Program-made: the position numbers and the translations under genes | Shown: one piece after another, positions 56,099 through 64,000 of the stretch | How positions within the stretch are numbered: position 1 is the stretch's first letter | Layout of the letters: every line of letters begins with the position of its first letter | Origin: Shewanella waksmanii ATCC BAA-643 | GTDB lineage: Bacteria > Pseudomonadota > Gammaproteobacteria > Enterobacterales > Shewanellaceae | Assembly (NCBI RefSeq): GCF_000518805.1 | Contig: NZ_JAEH01000007.1 | Coordinates: 1 to 64,000, forward strand | Direction of reading: 5' to 3' | DNA: 64,000 nt | The notes under the pieces: model-generated | The model's database searches: none | Seen by the model: only the letters and a program-made list of their open reading frames with translations | Told to the model about the DNA's origin: nothing

Positions 56099-57271
56099 TT
56101 AGCTATTTTTGACGAAATGAACTAGTCGTGTTGCAAGATCTTCGTCATCAATTGCACTAATAGGCCATATTTTCGCGTGTTTATTGAGTTTTTCTTCGGC
56201 ATCAACATAGTGTTGCCAAGATTCAACGCTGGCTTTTTGCTGGTCTCGGTTAAAATTCAAACTCAGTTGCTGCCAGGCTTGTGCCGCAGTTGGGTCTAAA
56301 TTTGCGCAATAGCGCTGCATTAATGCGTCGAGTTTGACCAAGTGGTAGTCTTCATCTTGAGGGTATATGTGCCAAATAAAAGGTTTTGCTGCCCATTGTG
56401 CTCTTAAGAAAGAATCTTCACCTCTGACAATATTGACATCACAACTCCACAACAGTCGATCAAAGCCTATTTGATCGGTAAGTGGCAGCACATGTAAGTG
56501 AAGGTTGCCTTTTTGCCAATGCTCGCCGGCGCAAAACTGGTGGTTATCTAGATTAAAGAACTTCACAAAGCTATTTAGGCTTCTGCCCAATGGCACCAAC
56601 AAGCGGATTGGTGTGGCACTGTGTTGCCAATAATCACATAGCGCTTGCAGCGCTGCCGTCTCATAACTAAATACACTAATAAATCGGTCAGAGTCTAAGC
56701 AGTGCTCTATCCCCAATTTTGCAAATAGCGCGAGTCTGTTACCACTATCGGCTTGCCAAACGTCACGCTGGGTAAATAGGTCAGCTTCACACAGCAGGCC
56801 ACCGGTTTTTCGGCTAAAACCGGGGAAGTAGAAAGACTTGTTTAAGCCGTTGGCCTGCAGTGATGGCAGGGCATGGCAATCATCAACCCAAGCTTCCGCA
56901 CTAAGGTATTCAAGATTGAGCCAGCAAGGTTGGCCCTGGCCGCACTGTTTTAAATCAACTAACTGTTGGATGACTTCTGCGGGTAACTGGCAGGCGAAGG
57001 CCTCAATGAGCACTTGTCCGGGGATGTAAGTGACGGGCAGGGGCTCACGCCATAGGTTGACAGTAATGCCTTTGAGTTGCTGCGTTGTCGCCGCTAAATC
57101 AACCTCAGGTTGGATGGTGTTAAAGCTGGCTAGATCGTCAACCCACAGCACCACTTCAATTTGATATTCGTTGGCAAGTTGTTTAGCTAGACGCCAACAG
57201 ACCCCGATGTCACCATAATTGTCGACAACGGAGCAGAAGATATCCCAATGGTTTGATTTTATTTGTACCAT
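56099..57271 (-). CDS. earP: EF-P arginine rhamnosyltransferase
   Basis: Transfers rhamnose from dTDP-rhamnose to Arg32 of EF-P. A 390-aa GT-B fold enzyme with an N-terminal WDIFCSVVDNYGDIGVCWRLA (nucleotide-acceptor motif DNYGDIG) and a C-terminal VNIVRGEDSFLRAQWA sugar-binding segment. ATG 57271 is chosen (GGA 7 bases upstream); in-frame ATGs at 57283 and 57313 lie in or before the fldA terminator. Directly precedes efp. Confidence 0.95.
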   Translation of the reverse strand: MVQIKSNHWDIFCSVVDNYGDIGVCWRLAKQLANEYQIEVVLWVDDLASFNTIQPEVDLAATTQQLKGITVNLWREPLPVTYIPGQVLIEAFACQLPAEVIQQLVDLKQCGQGQPCWLNLEYLSAEAWVDDCHALPSLQANGLNKSFYFPGFSRKTGGLLCEADLFTQRDVWQADSGNRLALFAKLGIEHCLDSDRFISVFSYETAALQALCDYWQHSATPIRLLVPLGRSLNSFVKFFNLDNHQFCAGEHWQKGNLHLHVLPLTDQIGFDRLLWSCDVNIVRGEDSFLRAQWAAKPFIWHIYPQDEDYHLVKLDALMQRYCANLDPTAAQAWQQLSLNFNRDQQKASVESWQHYVDAEEKLNKHAKIWPISAIDDEDLATRLVHFVKNS

Positions 57272-57283
57272 GCCATTTTCCAT

Positions 57284-57310
57284 CAAAAAAAGCGGCCATA
57301 GCCGCTTTTT
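57284..57310. terminator. Intrinsic terminator of fldA
   Basis: AAAAAGCGGC / GCCGCTTTTT with a 4-nt loop, between the fldA stop and the earP start; T runs on both strands. Confidence 0.9.
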
Positions 57311-57332
57311 CATTAAGGTGTATTAGAGAACA

Positions 57333-57860
57333 TTAGTCTTCTAGTTCTGCTAAACACATCTCTTCATAAATCTGTTTAACCCACTTGTCGACGCGCTCTT
57401 CAGTCAGTTCTGGTTGGCGATCTTCGTCGATACCTAGACCTACAAAGTGCTTGTCGCCAGCCATGCCTTTAGACGCTTCAAAATCGTAACCGTCTGTTGA
57501 CCAGTGACCAATAACAATCGCACCGCGCGCTTCAACAATTTCATTGACCATGCCCATAGCATCAAGGAAGTACTCGGCATAATCTTCTTGGTCACCACAA
57601 CCGAAAATGGCCACTAACTTATCTTCAAAGTCAATTTGCTCGAGTTCTGGGAAAAAGTCATCCCAATCGCATTGTGCTTCGCCGTAGTACCAAGTTGGAA
57701 TACCAAAAATCAACAAATCGTAATCTTGGATCTGCTCTTTAGTACTTTTAGCGATATCTTTAACGTCGACCATTTTCTTACCCAGTTTTTTCTGGATCAT
57801 TTTGGCGACGGCTTCGGTGTTACCTGTGTCACTACCGAAAAAAAGACCTACAGTTGCCAT
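57333..57860 (-). CDS. fldA: Flavodoxin (long chain)
   Basis: FMN-binding electron carrier. 175 aa with the P-loop-like GLFFGSDTGNTEAVA and the long-chain insert (TWYYGEAQCDWDDFFPELEQID, GCGDQEDYAEYF) characteristic of FldA. The C-terminus EEMCLAELED is acidic. It is followed by its own terminator; ybfE lies just upstream in the same direction. Confidence 0.96.
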   Translation of the reverse strand: MATVGLFFGSDTGNTEAVAKMIQKKLGKKMVDVKDIAKSTKEQIQDYDLLIFGIPTWYYGEAQCDWDDFFPELEQIDFEDKLVAIFGCGDQEDYAEYFLDAMGMVNEIVEARGAIVIGHWSTDGYDFEASKGMAGDKHFVGLGIDEDRQPELTEERVDKWVKQIYEEMCLAELED

Positions 57861-57906
57861 TGTCTTTCCTTTATCTAGTTCACTATCTAGTAGAAGTCAT
57901 TTTAGC

Positions 57907-58179
57907 TTAAGCGTTAATTTGCTTTTGTAAAATGGATTCAATTAATTGACTGCGGCTGATGTTACTGGCCAAAGCTTTTTCATTCAAGGCGTCATACAAA
58001 TCTTGTGACACCTTTAACTCTATTCGCTTTAAACCAGCAGCTCTGTCGCGTTGAATTTGGTTTCTCTTGTTGACCTTTAGTTGTTGCTCGCGAGGCAGTG
58101 GGTTACTGCGAGGACGTCCACGACGTTTTTCATTAGCAAACAGGTCTATTGTTGTTCTATCAGATGTTTCTTTAGCCAT
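57907..58179 (-). CDS. ybfE: YbfE-like ribbon-helix-helix protein
   Basis: A 90-aa basic protein of the YbfE family, with an N-terminal DLFANEKRRGRPRSNPLPREQQL and a ribbon-helix-helix-like end (RIELKVSQDLYDALNEKALASNISRSQLIES in overlapping parts). YbfE is LexA-regulated in E. coli; no LexA box is visible here. Its neighbourhood fldA-ybfE-ybfF is the conserved one. Confidence 0.88.
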   Translation of the reverse strand: MAKETSDRTTIDLFANEKRRGRPRSNPLPREQQLKVNKRNQIQRDRAAGLKRIELKVSQDLYDALNEKALASNISRSQLIESILQKQINA

Positions 58180-58189
58180 GAATACTTGC

Positions 58190-58411
58190 TTAACCTATGC
58201 CTGAGGTCTCCCAGGACATCTGGATGATTCCTTTTGCTACAAAACCGGCACAGCCGAGAAATAGCACTAACCATACTATATAACGCCCAAATTTAGGGAC
58301 TTTCCCTTGCTTTAGCACGTCATGTATCGCCATACCGATAAAGAAAAATATCGCTGCGAAAAATAAGTTAAGACCTAAGGTCTCAATTTGTTCCATATAC
58401 TGAGATAACAT
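58190..58411 (-). CDS. Small DUF2788 membrane protein
   Basis: A 73-aa protein with two hydrophobic helices (about 11-30, LGLNLFFAAIFFFIGMAIHD, and 43-65), matching the DUF2788 family. No function is known. It sits 10 bp upstream of ybfE in the same direction, so it is probably cotranscribed with it. Confidence 0.8.
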   Translation of the reverse strand: MLSQYMEQIETLGLNLFFAAIFFFIGMAIHDVLKQGKVPKFGRYIVWLVLFLGCAGFVAKGIIQMSWETSGIG

Positions 58412-58497
58412 ACTTCAGTTCCCTCAGGCCTAAAAAGAGGCGCGAATATACCATAGTTCAACACACTCTGCTATACGATTTACGCACTTAAGCTGGA

Positions 58498-59268
58498 TCA
58501 CTCTATTGGGTGTTTACCAATAAAATCAGCCACTATGCGATTGAATATCTCAGGTTTTTGTGCGTGTAACCAATGTCCGGTACCGGCAATGGTTTTTGAC
58601 TGTATTTGCGGAAATTGGCTAACGAAAGCTTGCCGATGTTCAGCGGTAACGTAATCAGAGTCGCCGCCACGAACACACAAAGCTGGGCCGTTATAGCGTA
58701 ATTGTGCAGTGGGCCAGTCGATGAGATCGGCATAAGCTTGCTGTAAACCGTGTAGATTCATACGCCATTCAAACCCCTGAGTGCCCTTATTAAGGTTTTT
58801 AATAAGAAACATGGCCGTACCTTCATCTAATCCACAGGTGATTAGGTGTTGTAATGCTTGATTACGTGAGGTTAGCTCACTAAGCGGGGTGGAGTGCAGC
58901 GCGCTAAACACCGCATCGTGCCGTGGCGGATACTTAACTGGCGAGATGTCGGCGGCCACGACACTGCTGATGTTATCCGGGTAGGTCAGTGCTGTCGCCA
59001 TGGCAATTTTTCCGCCCATTGAGTGACCCACAAGGTGGCAGTGACCAAGCTGTAGATGGTCCATCAATTCCTTTATGGCTAAAGACAATTGGGCGTAGCT
59101 CATCTGTTGCCAATGGGGGCTCTTACCATGGTTGGGCACATCGACTCGTACTACATGATAGTGACTGGCTAAATGGCGGCCTAAATTGTTCAAGTTATCC
59201 GCGCTACCAAATAGCCCATGGATAAGTATTACAGTCTCGCCTGTGCCTTGTTGTTCAAAATGGATCAT
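58498..59268 (-). CDS. ybfF: Alpha/beta-hydrolase, YbfF-type esterase
   Basis: A 256-aa esterase with the nucleophile in VGHSMGGKIAM, an oxyanion HGLFGSADNL segment and the final His in GTGHWLHAQKP. Matches the YbfF acyl-CoA thioesterase/esterase family. ATG 59268 follows AGGGACGGG; the ATG at 59286 has no SD and adds six residues. It is divergent from seqA, as in E. coli (ybfF/seqA). Confidence 0.92.
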   Translation of the reverse strand: MIHFEQQGTGETVILIHGLFGSADNLNNLGRHLASHYHVVRVDVPNHGKSPHWQQMSYAQLSLAIKELMDHLQLGHCHLVGHSMGGKIAMATALTYPDNISSVVAADISPVKYPPRHDAVFSALHSTPLSELTSRNQALQHLITCGLDEGTAMFLIKNLNKGTQGFEWRMNLHGLQQAYADLIDWPTAQLRYNGPALCVRGGDSDYVTAEHRQAFVSQFPQIQSKTIAGTGHWLHAQKPEIFNRIVADFIGKHPIE

Positions 59269-59550
59269 CAACCCGTCCCTGCTCATGCAATTTTTGAGTG
59301 CAAATTGTGCCTGTAAATAGCTAACAGTGACAAGGTTAAATCTTGTTTTGCTAATGTCACTGCCGACTTTTTGCCCAAACCTCGAATATAAAGTCGATCA
59401 GTAGAAGATCTTTGGCTTTTTTTGAATGATCAGCCCTTTATTATCGGGTAGTAAATACCATACACTAAGTTGTCTTTTTAGTTTCTTGTCACCTGATATT
59501 ACGATGGTGCATGATTTTGCTGTTTTTACTGCTTAAGGAAGAAGTTAACC

Positions 59551-60096
59551 ATGAAATATATAGAAGTTGATGAAGAGTTGTACCGCCATATTGCCAGTAA
59601 AACGGAACGCATTGGCGAGAGTGCTTCTGACATCCTTCGACGATTACTTGGTTTAGATTTAAGCGAGCAAGATGTCGCCGCACCAATAGAGATTAGCCAG
59701 CCAAGTATGGACGTTGAGCATGCCAAAGTTGCACCAACCGAAGATACGCCAGTTAGCTTTGCAACATTACAAGACAGCATTGATGAAACCCAACTTGCCG
59801 AGCAGAAAAGTGCTGTTAGCCGCTTTCTATTCTTGCTCAATGTGGTTTACCAAGCTACGCCTGAGCAGTTTGACCAAGTGTTACAAATTAAAGGCCGCGA
59901 TCGTCTCTATTTTGCCACTTCAAAAGCCGAACTGCTTAAAGCCAGTAAGTCTGCTAACCCTAAAGAGATTGGCACCAGCGGTTTTTGGGTCACAACTAAC
60001 AACAATACTGCGAAAAAACGCACCATTTTAACCGAAGTGTTGAAACAGTTTGATATTGTTGACGCTGATATCGAAGTATTTACCAGCAAAGTTTAA
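59551..60096 (+). CDS. seqA: Replication initiation negative regulator SeqA
   Basis: Binds hemimethylated GATC sites and delays re-initiation at oriC. 181 aa: N-terminal oligomerisation domain (KYIEVDEELYRHIASKTERIGESASDILRRLLGL in parts) and a C-terminal DNA-binding domain (VSRFLFLLNVVY, GRDRLYFATSKAELLKASKSANPKEI, GFWVTTNNNTAKKR). The pgm gene follows 29 bp downstream, as in E. coli; the two probably form one operon. Confidence 0.96.
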   Translation: MKYIEVDEELYRHIASKTERIGESASDILRRLLGLDLSEQDVAAPIEISQPSMDVEHAKVAPTEDTPVSFATLQDSIDETQLAEQKSAVSRFLFLLNVVYQATPEQFDQVLQIKGRDRLYFATSKAELLKASKSANPKEIGTSGFWVTTNNNTAKKRTILTEVLKQFDIVDADIEVFTSKV

Positions 60097-60125
60097 TCAA
60101 TACAGGCAAATAGAGGGGTGGGCTT

Positions 60126-61778
60126 TTGGCTATACATGATCGCGCCGGACAAATAGCGCAACAAAAGGATTTGATTAATGTACCTAGGCTGATGAGTGCC
60201 TATTATAGAGTAAACCCTGATAGTGAATTACCGCAGCAACGAGTGAGTTTTGGCACCTCCGGTCACCGTGGCTGTGCCCTAAATGCCAGTTTTAATGAAG
60301 ATCATTTACTCGCGATTACCCAAGCAGTGGTGGATTACCGCAATGGTGCCAATATAAGTGGCCCGATGGTTGTGGGTATTGATACTCACGCTTTGTCTGA
60401 AGCGGCCAATATTTCAGTGCTAGAGGTGCTTGGTGGCAATGGCGTTAAAGCGATTGTTCAGCAGCAAAATGGTTATACACCGACCCCGGTTGTTTCCCAT
60501 TTTATCATTAGTCAAAACAATCAACGTAAAGATAAAATAGACGGCTTGATTCTGACACCGTCCCATAATCCCCCTCAAGATGGCGGTATCAAATATAATC
60601 CGCCGCATGGTGGACCCGCAGAGGCTGAGATAACCCAGTGGATTGAAGCGCGGGCCAATCAGTATTTAGCCAATCAACTCAAAGGGGTTAAGCGTGTATC
60701 GCTTGCAGAAGCTAATGCATTGGGTCTGGTTGATGAGCACGATTTAATTACCCCCTATGTAGATGATTTAGCCACTGTCATCGACATGCAAGCCATTGCT
60801 GATGCAGACATTAGTATTGGTGTTGACCCACTGGGTGGCTCAGGCATCCACTATTGGTCGCATATCGCCAAACGTTATGGTGTAGATATCCAAGTGGTTA
60901 ACGATAATCTTGATGCTAGGTTTGCGTTTATGCCGTTAGATAAAGACGGTAAAATCCGCATGGATTGTTCATCACCCTATGCAATGGCGGGTTTATTACG
61001 CCATCAAGATGATTTCGATATTTGCGTAGGCAATGACCCTGACTATGACCGTCACGGCATAGTCTGCCCTGGTTATGGTTTAATGAATCCAAATCATTTC
61101 TTGGCGGTAGCGATAGAATATTTGATGACCCATCGTCCACAATGGCAAACTGGTTTGTTAGTGGGTAAAACCTTAGTGTCTAGCGCGATGATCGATCGCG
61201 TATGTGAAGATTTAGGCCAACAACTGTGTGAAGTCCCTGTTGGATTTAAGTGGTTTGTCGATGGTCTTGCCAACGGCGAATTTGCCTTTGGCGGAGAAGA
61301 AAGTGCTGGTGCGGCCTTTTTAAAACGTGACGGCACCACTTGGTGTACTGACAAAGACGGATTTATCTTGGCACTATTGGCAGCGGAAATACTGGCGGTA
61401 ACCGGCCAAACTCCAGCACAGCGCTATCAAGATTTGGTGAGCAAACACGGTGAGAGTTTTTATCGTCGTATTGATAACCCTGTAGCCTTACCACAAAAGC
61501 AACGTTTTAATGAGTTGGTTAAACAAGGGGTGACTCAAGAGAGCATTGGAGTAAATGACCTTGCGGGAGAAGCCATTACTGCAGTACTCACTCATGCACC
61601 GGGTAATGGGGCTGCAATTGGTGGCCTTAAAGTGACGACTGCCAATGCCTGGTTTGCGGCTCGTCCTTCTGGTACCGAAGCGCTTTTTAAGATTTATGCG
61701 GAAAGTTTCGTGTCTGAGCAACATTTAGCACAAGTGCTGGAAGAAGCGCAGGATTTGATTAAAACGATGCTGGACTAA
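60126..61778 (+). CDS. pgm: Phosphoglucomutase (alpha-D-glucose type)
   Basis: Interconverts glucose-1-phosphate and glucose-6-phosphate. 550 aa. The start is TTG 60126, with GAGGGG 7 bases upstream and MAIHDRAG typical of the family; an ATG only occurs downstream. Catalytic phosphoserine in LTPSHNPPQDGG, metal site DPDYDRHG (DPDxDR) and sugar loop FGGEESAG are present. Second gene of the seqA operon. It links the maltodextrin-derived glucose pool to sugar-nucleotide synthesis. Confidence 0.95.
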   Translation: MAIHDRAGQIAQQKDLINVPRLMSAYYRVNPDSELPQQRVSFGTSGHRGCALNASFNEDHLLAITQAVVDYRNGANISGPMVVGIDTHALSEAANISVLEVLGGNGVKAIVQQQNGYTPTPVVSHFIISQNNQRKDKIDGLILTPSHNPPQDGGIKYNPPHGGPAEAEITQWIEARANQYLANQLKGVKRVSLAEANALGLVDEHDLITPYVDDLATVIDMQAIADADISIGVDPLGGSGIHYWSHIAKRYGVDIQVVNDNLDARFAFMPLDKDGKIRMDCSSPYAMAGLLRHQDDFDICVGNDPDYDRHGIVCPGYGLMNPNHFLAVAIEYLMTHRPQWQTGLLVGKTLVSSAMIDRVCEDLGQQLCEVPVGFKWFVDGLANGEFAFGGEESAGAAFLKRDGTTWCTDKDGFILALLAAEILAVTGQTPAQRYQDLVSKHGESFYRRIDNPVALPQKQRFNELVKQGVTQESIGVNDLAGEAITAVLTHAPGNGAAIGGLKVTTANAWFAARPSGTEALFKIYAESFVSEQHLAQVLEEAQDLIKTMLD

Positions 61779-61832
61779 TTAGCACGCTTAGTACTGTACG
61801 CATAGTACTGTGCACTACAGCAAGTGAGATAA

Positions 61833-61870
61833 TTAAACAAAAAAGGAGCCTAGGCTCCTTTTTTGTTTAA
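61833..61870. terminator. Bidirectional terminator, 38-bp perfect palindrome
   Basis: Two exact 19-base halves ending in GGAGCCT / AGGCTCC, with A and T runs outside. It separates the convergent pgm and msrA genes; the msrA stop codon lies in its right half. Confidence 0.9.
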
Positions 61871-62346
61871 TAGCTGATGTGGCAGCTTGGTAAATTATTC
61901 TTCTGCAGATAATTTTGATGATATTCCTCAGCCTTGTGGAAGGTGAGAGCGGGTACGATTTCGGTGACAATTTGCCGTGTTCCCCATTTACCACTTTTTA
62001 TCAGTTGCAACTTAGATGACTCTGCTTGCTGCTTTTGGGTTTTGTCATGAAAAAAGATACAGCTACGATATTGGCTACCGATATCCCCGCCTTGCTGGTT
62101 TAAACTGGTCGGATTATGGTTTTGCCAGAACACATTTAGTAATGCTTCATAGCTAACTTGCTGCGGATCAAATTCAACCTGCACGACCTCAGCATGGCCT
62201 GTTTCACCTTGTTTGACCTCTTCATACCGAGTGAACCGATCATTGCCACCCATATAACCACAGGTAGCAGTTAGTACCCCTTCGATTTGTCTGAAAAAGT
62301 ACTCAACACCCCAAAAGCAGCCCGCGCCGAAAGTTGCTATCGCCAT
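61867..62346 (-). CDS. msrA: Peptide methionine-S-sulfoxide reductase A
   Basis: Repairs S-epimers of methionine sulfoxide in proteins. 159 aa, with the catalytic GAGCFWGVE near the N-terminus (Cys10) and GGDIGSQYRSCIF. The protein starts directly at the catalytic domain with no export signal, so it is cytoplasmic. Confidence 0.94.
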   Translation of the reverse strand: MAIATFGAGCFWGVEYFFRQIEGVLTATCGYMGGNDRFTRYEEVKQGETGHAEVVQVEFDPQQVSYEALLNVFWQNHNPTSLNQQGGDIGSQYRSCIFFHDKTQKQQAESSKLQLIKSGKWGTRQIVTEIVPALTFHKAEEYHQNYLQKNNLPSCHISY

Positions 62347-62594
62347 ACTTAAACCTTCACCTTTATCTCTTTAGCCATCCAAACGTCTACACGTCCTAAT
62401 AATGGCTTAGCGGTAAAATGATTGCAACACCTTTTTGTAAAAGTCATGCTTATGCTCGGTTGACTTAGCCAATAAATCGGCACGTTGGCGCAATGTTTAT
62501 CGCTTTAATGAGTGTAAGCTCAATTGCACTCAACTGGTGTAAGGGGCTGCCTCAATAAGCTATCTAATGGTATAAGCCTTCAGTTGCGCTTTAA

Positions 62595-62669
62595 GGTAAA
62601 AGTCTTTAACTGCCGTAGTGGTAAAAGTCCTTAACTGTCGTAGTGGTCAAATACTTTAAATGCTATTAT
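62595..62669 (+). repeat. Tandem 25-bp repeat, three copies
   Basis: Copies start at 62595, 62620 and 62645 (GGTAAAAGTCTTTAACTGCC-like); the first two differ at two positions, the third is more diverged. They lie about 100-165 bp upstream of astE, in a 414-bp gap (62347-62760) that holds no other recognised feature. Confidence 0.85.
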
Positions 62670-62760
62670 CGGTGCCAAATCGCGCCGAGCGCATCAAGGA
62701 TCTAACTGCACGAGAGCATGTTGACATGCCCAGCAGCGAGCACAATTAAAGGAGACCACC

Positions 62761-63795
62761 GTGTTACAAGCACTCCAAGCATCAAAAGATTTTTTAAAAC
62801 TCACCCTAGATAACCCTTTCAGCCTCGATGAGGAACTCGCTTTTAGCTTAGAAAACGCCACCCAAGTGTCGGTTTGGGACACAGGTGTCATTGTGTTTGA
62901 GCCCAGTGACAGTCAAGGTAAAGACATCATTTTATCTTGTGCGGTGCATGGTAATGAGACAGCACCGATAGAGCTGTGCAACGAGCTCATTAGCGAAATA
63001 CTTGCCGAAACGATTACCCTGAATCAACGGGTGATGTTTCTAATTGGTAATCCGGCTGCAATTCATAACGGCACCCGTTTTATTGATGAGAATTTAAATC
63101 GCTTGTTCAGTGGCGCGCATTCAAAAGGTGAGGGATTAGCTAATCCCGAGCGAGTACGGGCTAAAAAGCTTGAAAGCTACGTTGACCGTTTTTTTGAAGC
63201 GGGCGATGCCGCTAGTCAAAAGATTCATTATGATCTGCATACAGCGATTCGTGGCTCTAAACATGAGAAGTTTGCTATCTACCCTTATCGTCCCGGACGC
63301 GCATACAGCAGCGAACAGATTATGTTTTTAGCTGCGTGCGGTATTGAAACTGTGCTGTTTCACCATGAACCGACCACAACTTTTAGCTATTACTCATCAG
63401 AAAAATACCAAGCAGATGCCTTTACGATTGAGCTTGGTAAGGTCATGCCAATGGGGCAAAACGATATGACTCGTTTTATCGCCCTTAAAGAAATGCTAGT
63501 GAGATTAGTTAGCGCTAAACCGCTCGAACTTGAGCCGTTTGATGCCGCTAAGCTGAATCTTTATCAAGTGTGCCGAGCCATCAACAAAGGCTTTGAAGAT
63601 TTCGAGTTTACCTTTGCTAATGATGTAGAGAATTTTACTGCTTTTCCACAGGGCTACATTTTAGCGAAAGAGGGTGGCAATGATATTAAAATTGAACAAC
63701 CTGTTGAAGCCATTGTGTTCCCTAACGCCAATGTTCCTGTAGGGCAGCGCACAGTATTGATGTTAAAACCTGCATCGACTGAAAATATTGCTTAG
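62761..63795 (+). CDS. astE: Succinylglutamate desuccinylase
   Basis: Last enzyme of the arginine succinyltransferase pathway, releasing glutamate and succinate. 344 aa zinc-dependent M14-like fold: [13 protein letters not shown] gives His and Glu ligands, [10 protein letters not shown] gives the second His. GTG start at 62761 with GGAG 6 bases upstream. Other ast genes are not in the window, as usual for Shewanella where astE is separate. Confidence 0.92.
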   Translation: MLQALQASKDFLKLTLDNPFSLDEELAFSLENATQVSVWDTGVIVFEPSDSQGKDIILSCAVHGNETAPIELCNELISEILAETITLNQRVMFLIGNPAAIHNGTRFIDENLNRLFSGAHSKGEGLANPERVRAKKLESYVDRFFEAGDAASQKIHYDLHTAIRGSKHEKFAIYPYRPGRAYSSEQIMFLAACGIETVLFHHEPTTTFSYYSSEKYQADAFTIELGKVMPMGQNDMTRFIALKEMLVRLVSAKPLELEPFDAAKLNLYQVCRAINKGFEDFEFTFANDVENFTAFPQGYILAKEGGNDIKIEQPVEAIVFPNANVPVGQRTVLMLKPASTENIA

Positions 63796-63989
63796 ACTGC
63801 GATAATAGGATCGTTGTAAAGCAAATTATACAATTAAATTTAGCCTTAGTTGATGTTCAATATGTGCTATTGCTTGATAGGTAGTTTACGTTAACGTAAT
63901 GTCTTTCCGGCGTATAACAAACAGTTAAGTTTCGATGAGTTTATCGGGGCTTCAAGAACAATAGCACTCAGCTGATTAAGAGATAGAGT

Positions 63990-64000
63990 ATGAGCAACGC
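63990..64000 (+). CDS. Possible start of a further gene (cut by window edge)
   Basis: ATGAGCAAC begins at 63990 after a purine-rich AGATAGAG. Only three codons are visible, so no product can be named. Confidence 0.3.

Noticed and set aside
1..64000. CRISPR array
   Set aside because: The tandem repeats seen (9, 17 and 25 bp periods) have no unique spacers and there are no cas genes.

Overview
The window looks like a Shewanella-type gammaproteobacterial chromosome (Alteromonadales). The gene set supports this: a GlcB-type malate synthase next to a long isocitrate lyase, an EarP plus Arg32-type EF-P pair, seqA followed by pgm, an fldA/ybfE/ybfF cluster, and a maltodextrin locus built on a TonB-dependent receptor. 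Genus is inferred from gene content and protein style, not from a marker gene. No rRNA, tRNA or CRISPR array was seen.

Layout. 1-210 is the 3' end of an IS3-family element. 328-12200 is a starch/maltodextrin locus. On the minus strand lie a TonB-dependent receptor, a flavin-dependent tryptophan halogenase homologue and two secreted GH13 enzymes; divergently lie a cytoplasmic GH13 alpha-glucosidase and an FucP/GluP-type MFS permease. The divergent promoter region carries a perfect 18-bp palindrome and a 16/18 copy, typical of a LacI-family operator. Polymer would be cut outside, imported through the receptor and hydrolysed to glucose inside. 12407-31913 is core genome: an RsmB-like RNA methyltransferase, a GAF-PAS-GGDEF-EAL protein, a SWIM/SNF2 helicase, YjbQ, a VRR-NUC nuclease, a Fur-box-preceded PepSY/DUF2271/DUF4198 trio, asnS, a Nudix hydrolase, pabB, class I fumarase and an S9 peptidase.

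31995-42506 is the accessory island and the most interesting part. It begins with a chromosomal integron: intI on the minus strand with a LexA box, then a putative attI. Two clear cassettes follow with closely related attC sites, one encoding an LRAT-like protein and one an unknown protein. A third cassette has lost its attC where a RAYT (REP-associated tyrosine transposase) element begins. Next come the stump of an IS110/IS1111 transposase abutting an attC-like core site, and a fourth putative cassette with a divergent attC. That cassette encodes a protein with a toxin-type VDNRPEA leader. Beyond it are a TPR-TonB protein, an internally deleted second copy of the RAYT element, a LysR regulator with a divergent serine hydrolase, an IS3 right-end scar and a YgiW-like OB-fold protein.

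43021-63795 returns to core metabolism: aceA / LysR / glcB (glyoxylate shunt), adhE with a hairpin leader, marC-family, dgt, yfbR, alaA, efp, earP, fldA, ybfE, DUF2788, ybfF, seqA, pgm, msrA and astE. Most of these units are separated by clear intrinsic terminators. The window ends at what may be the first codons of another gene.
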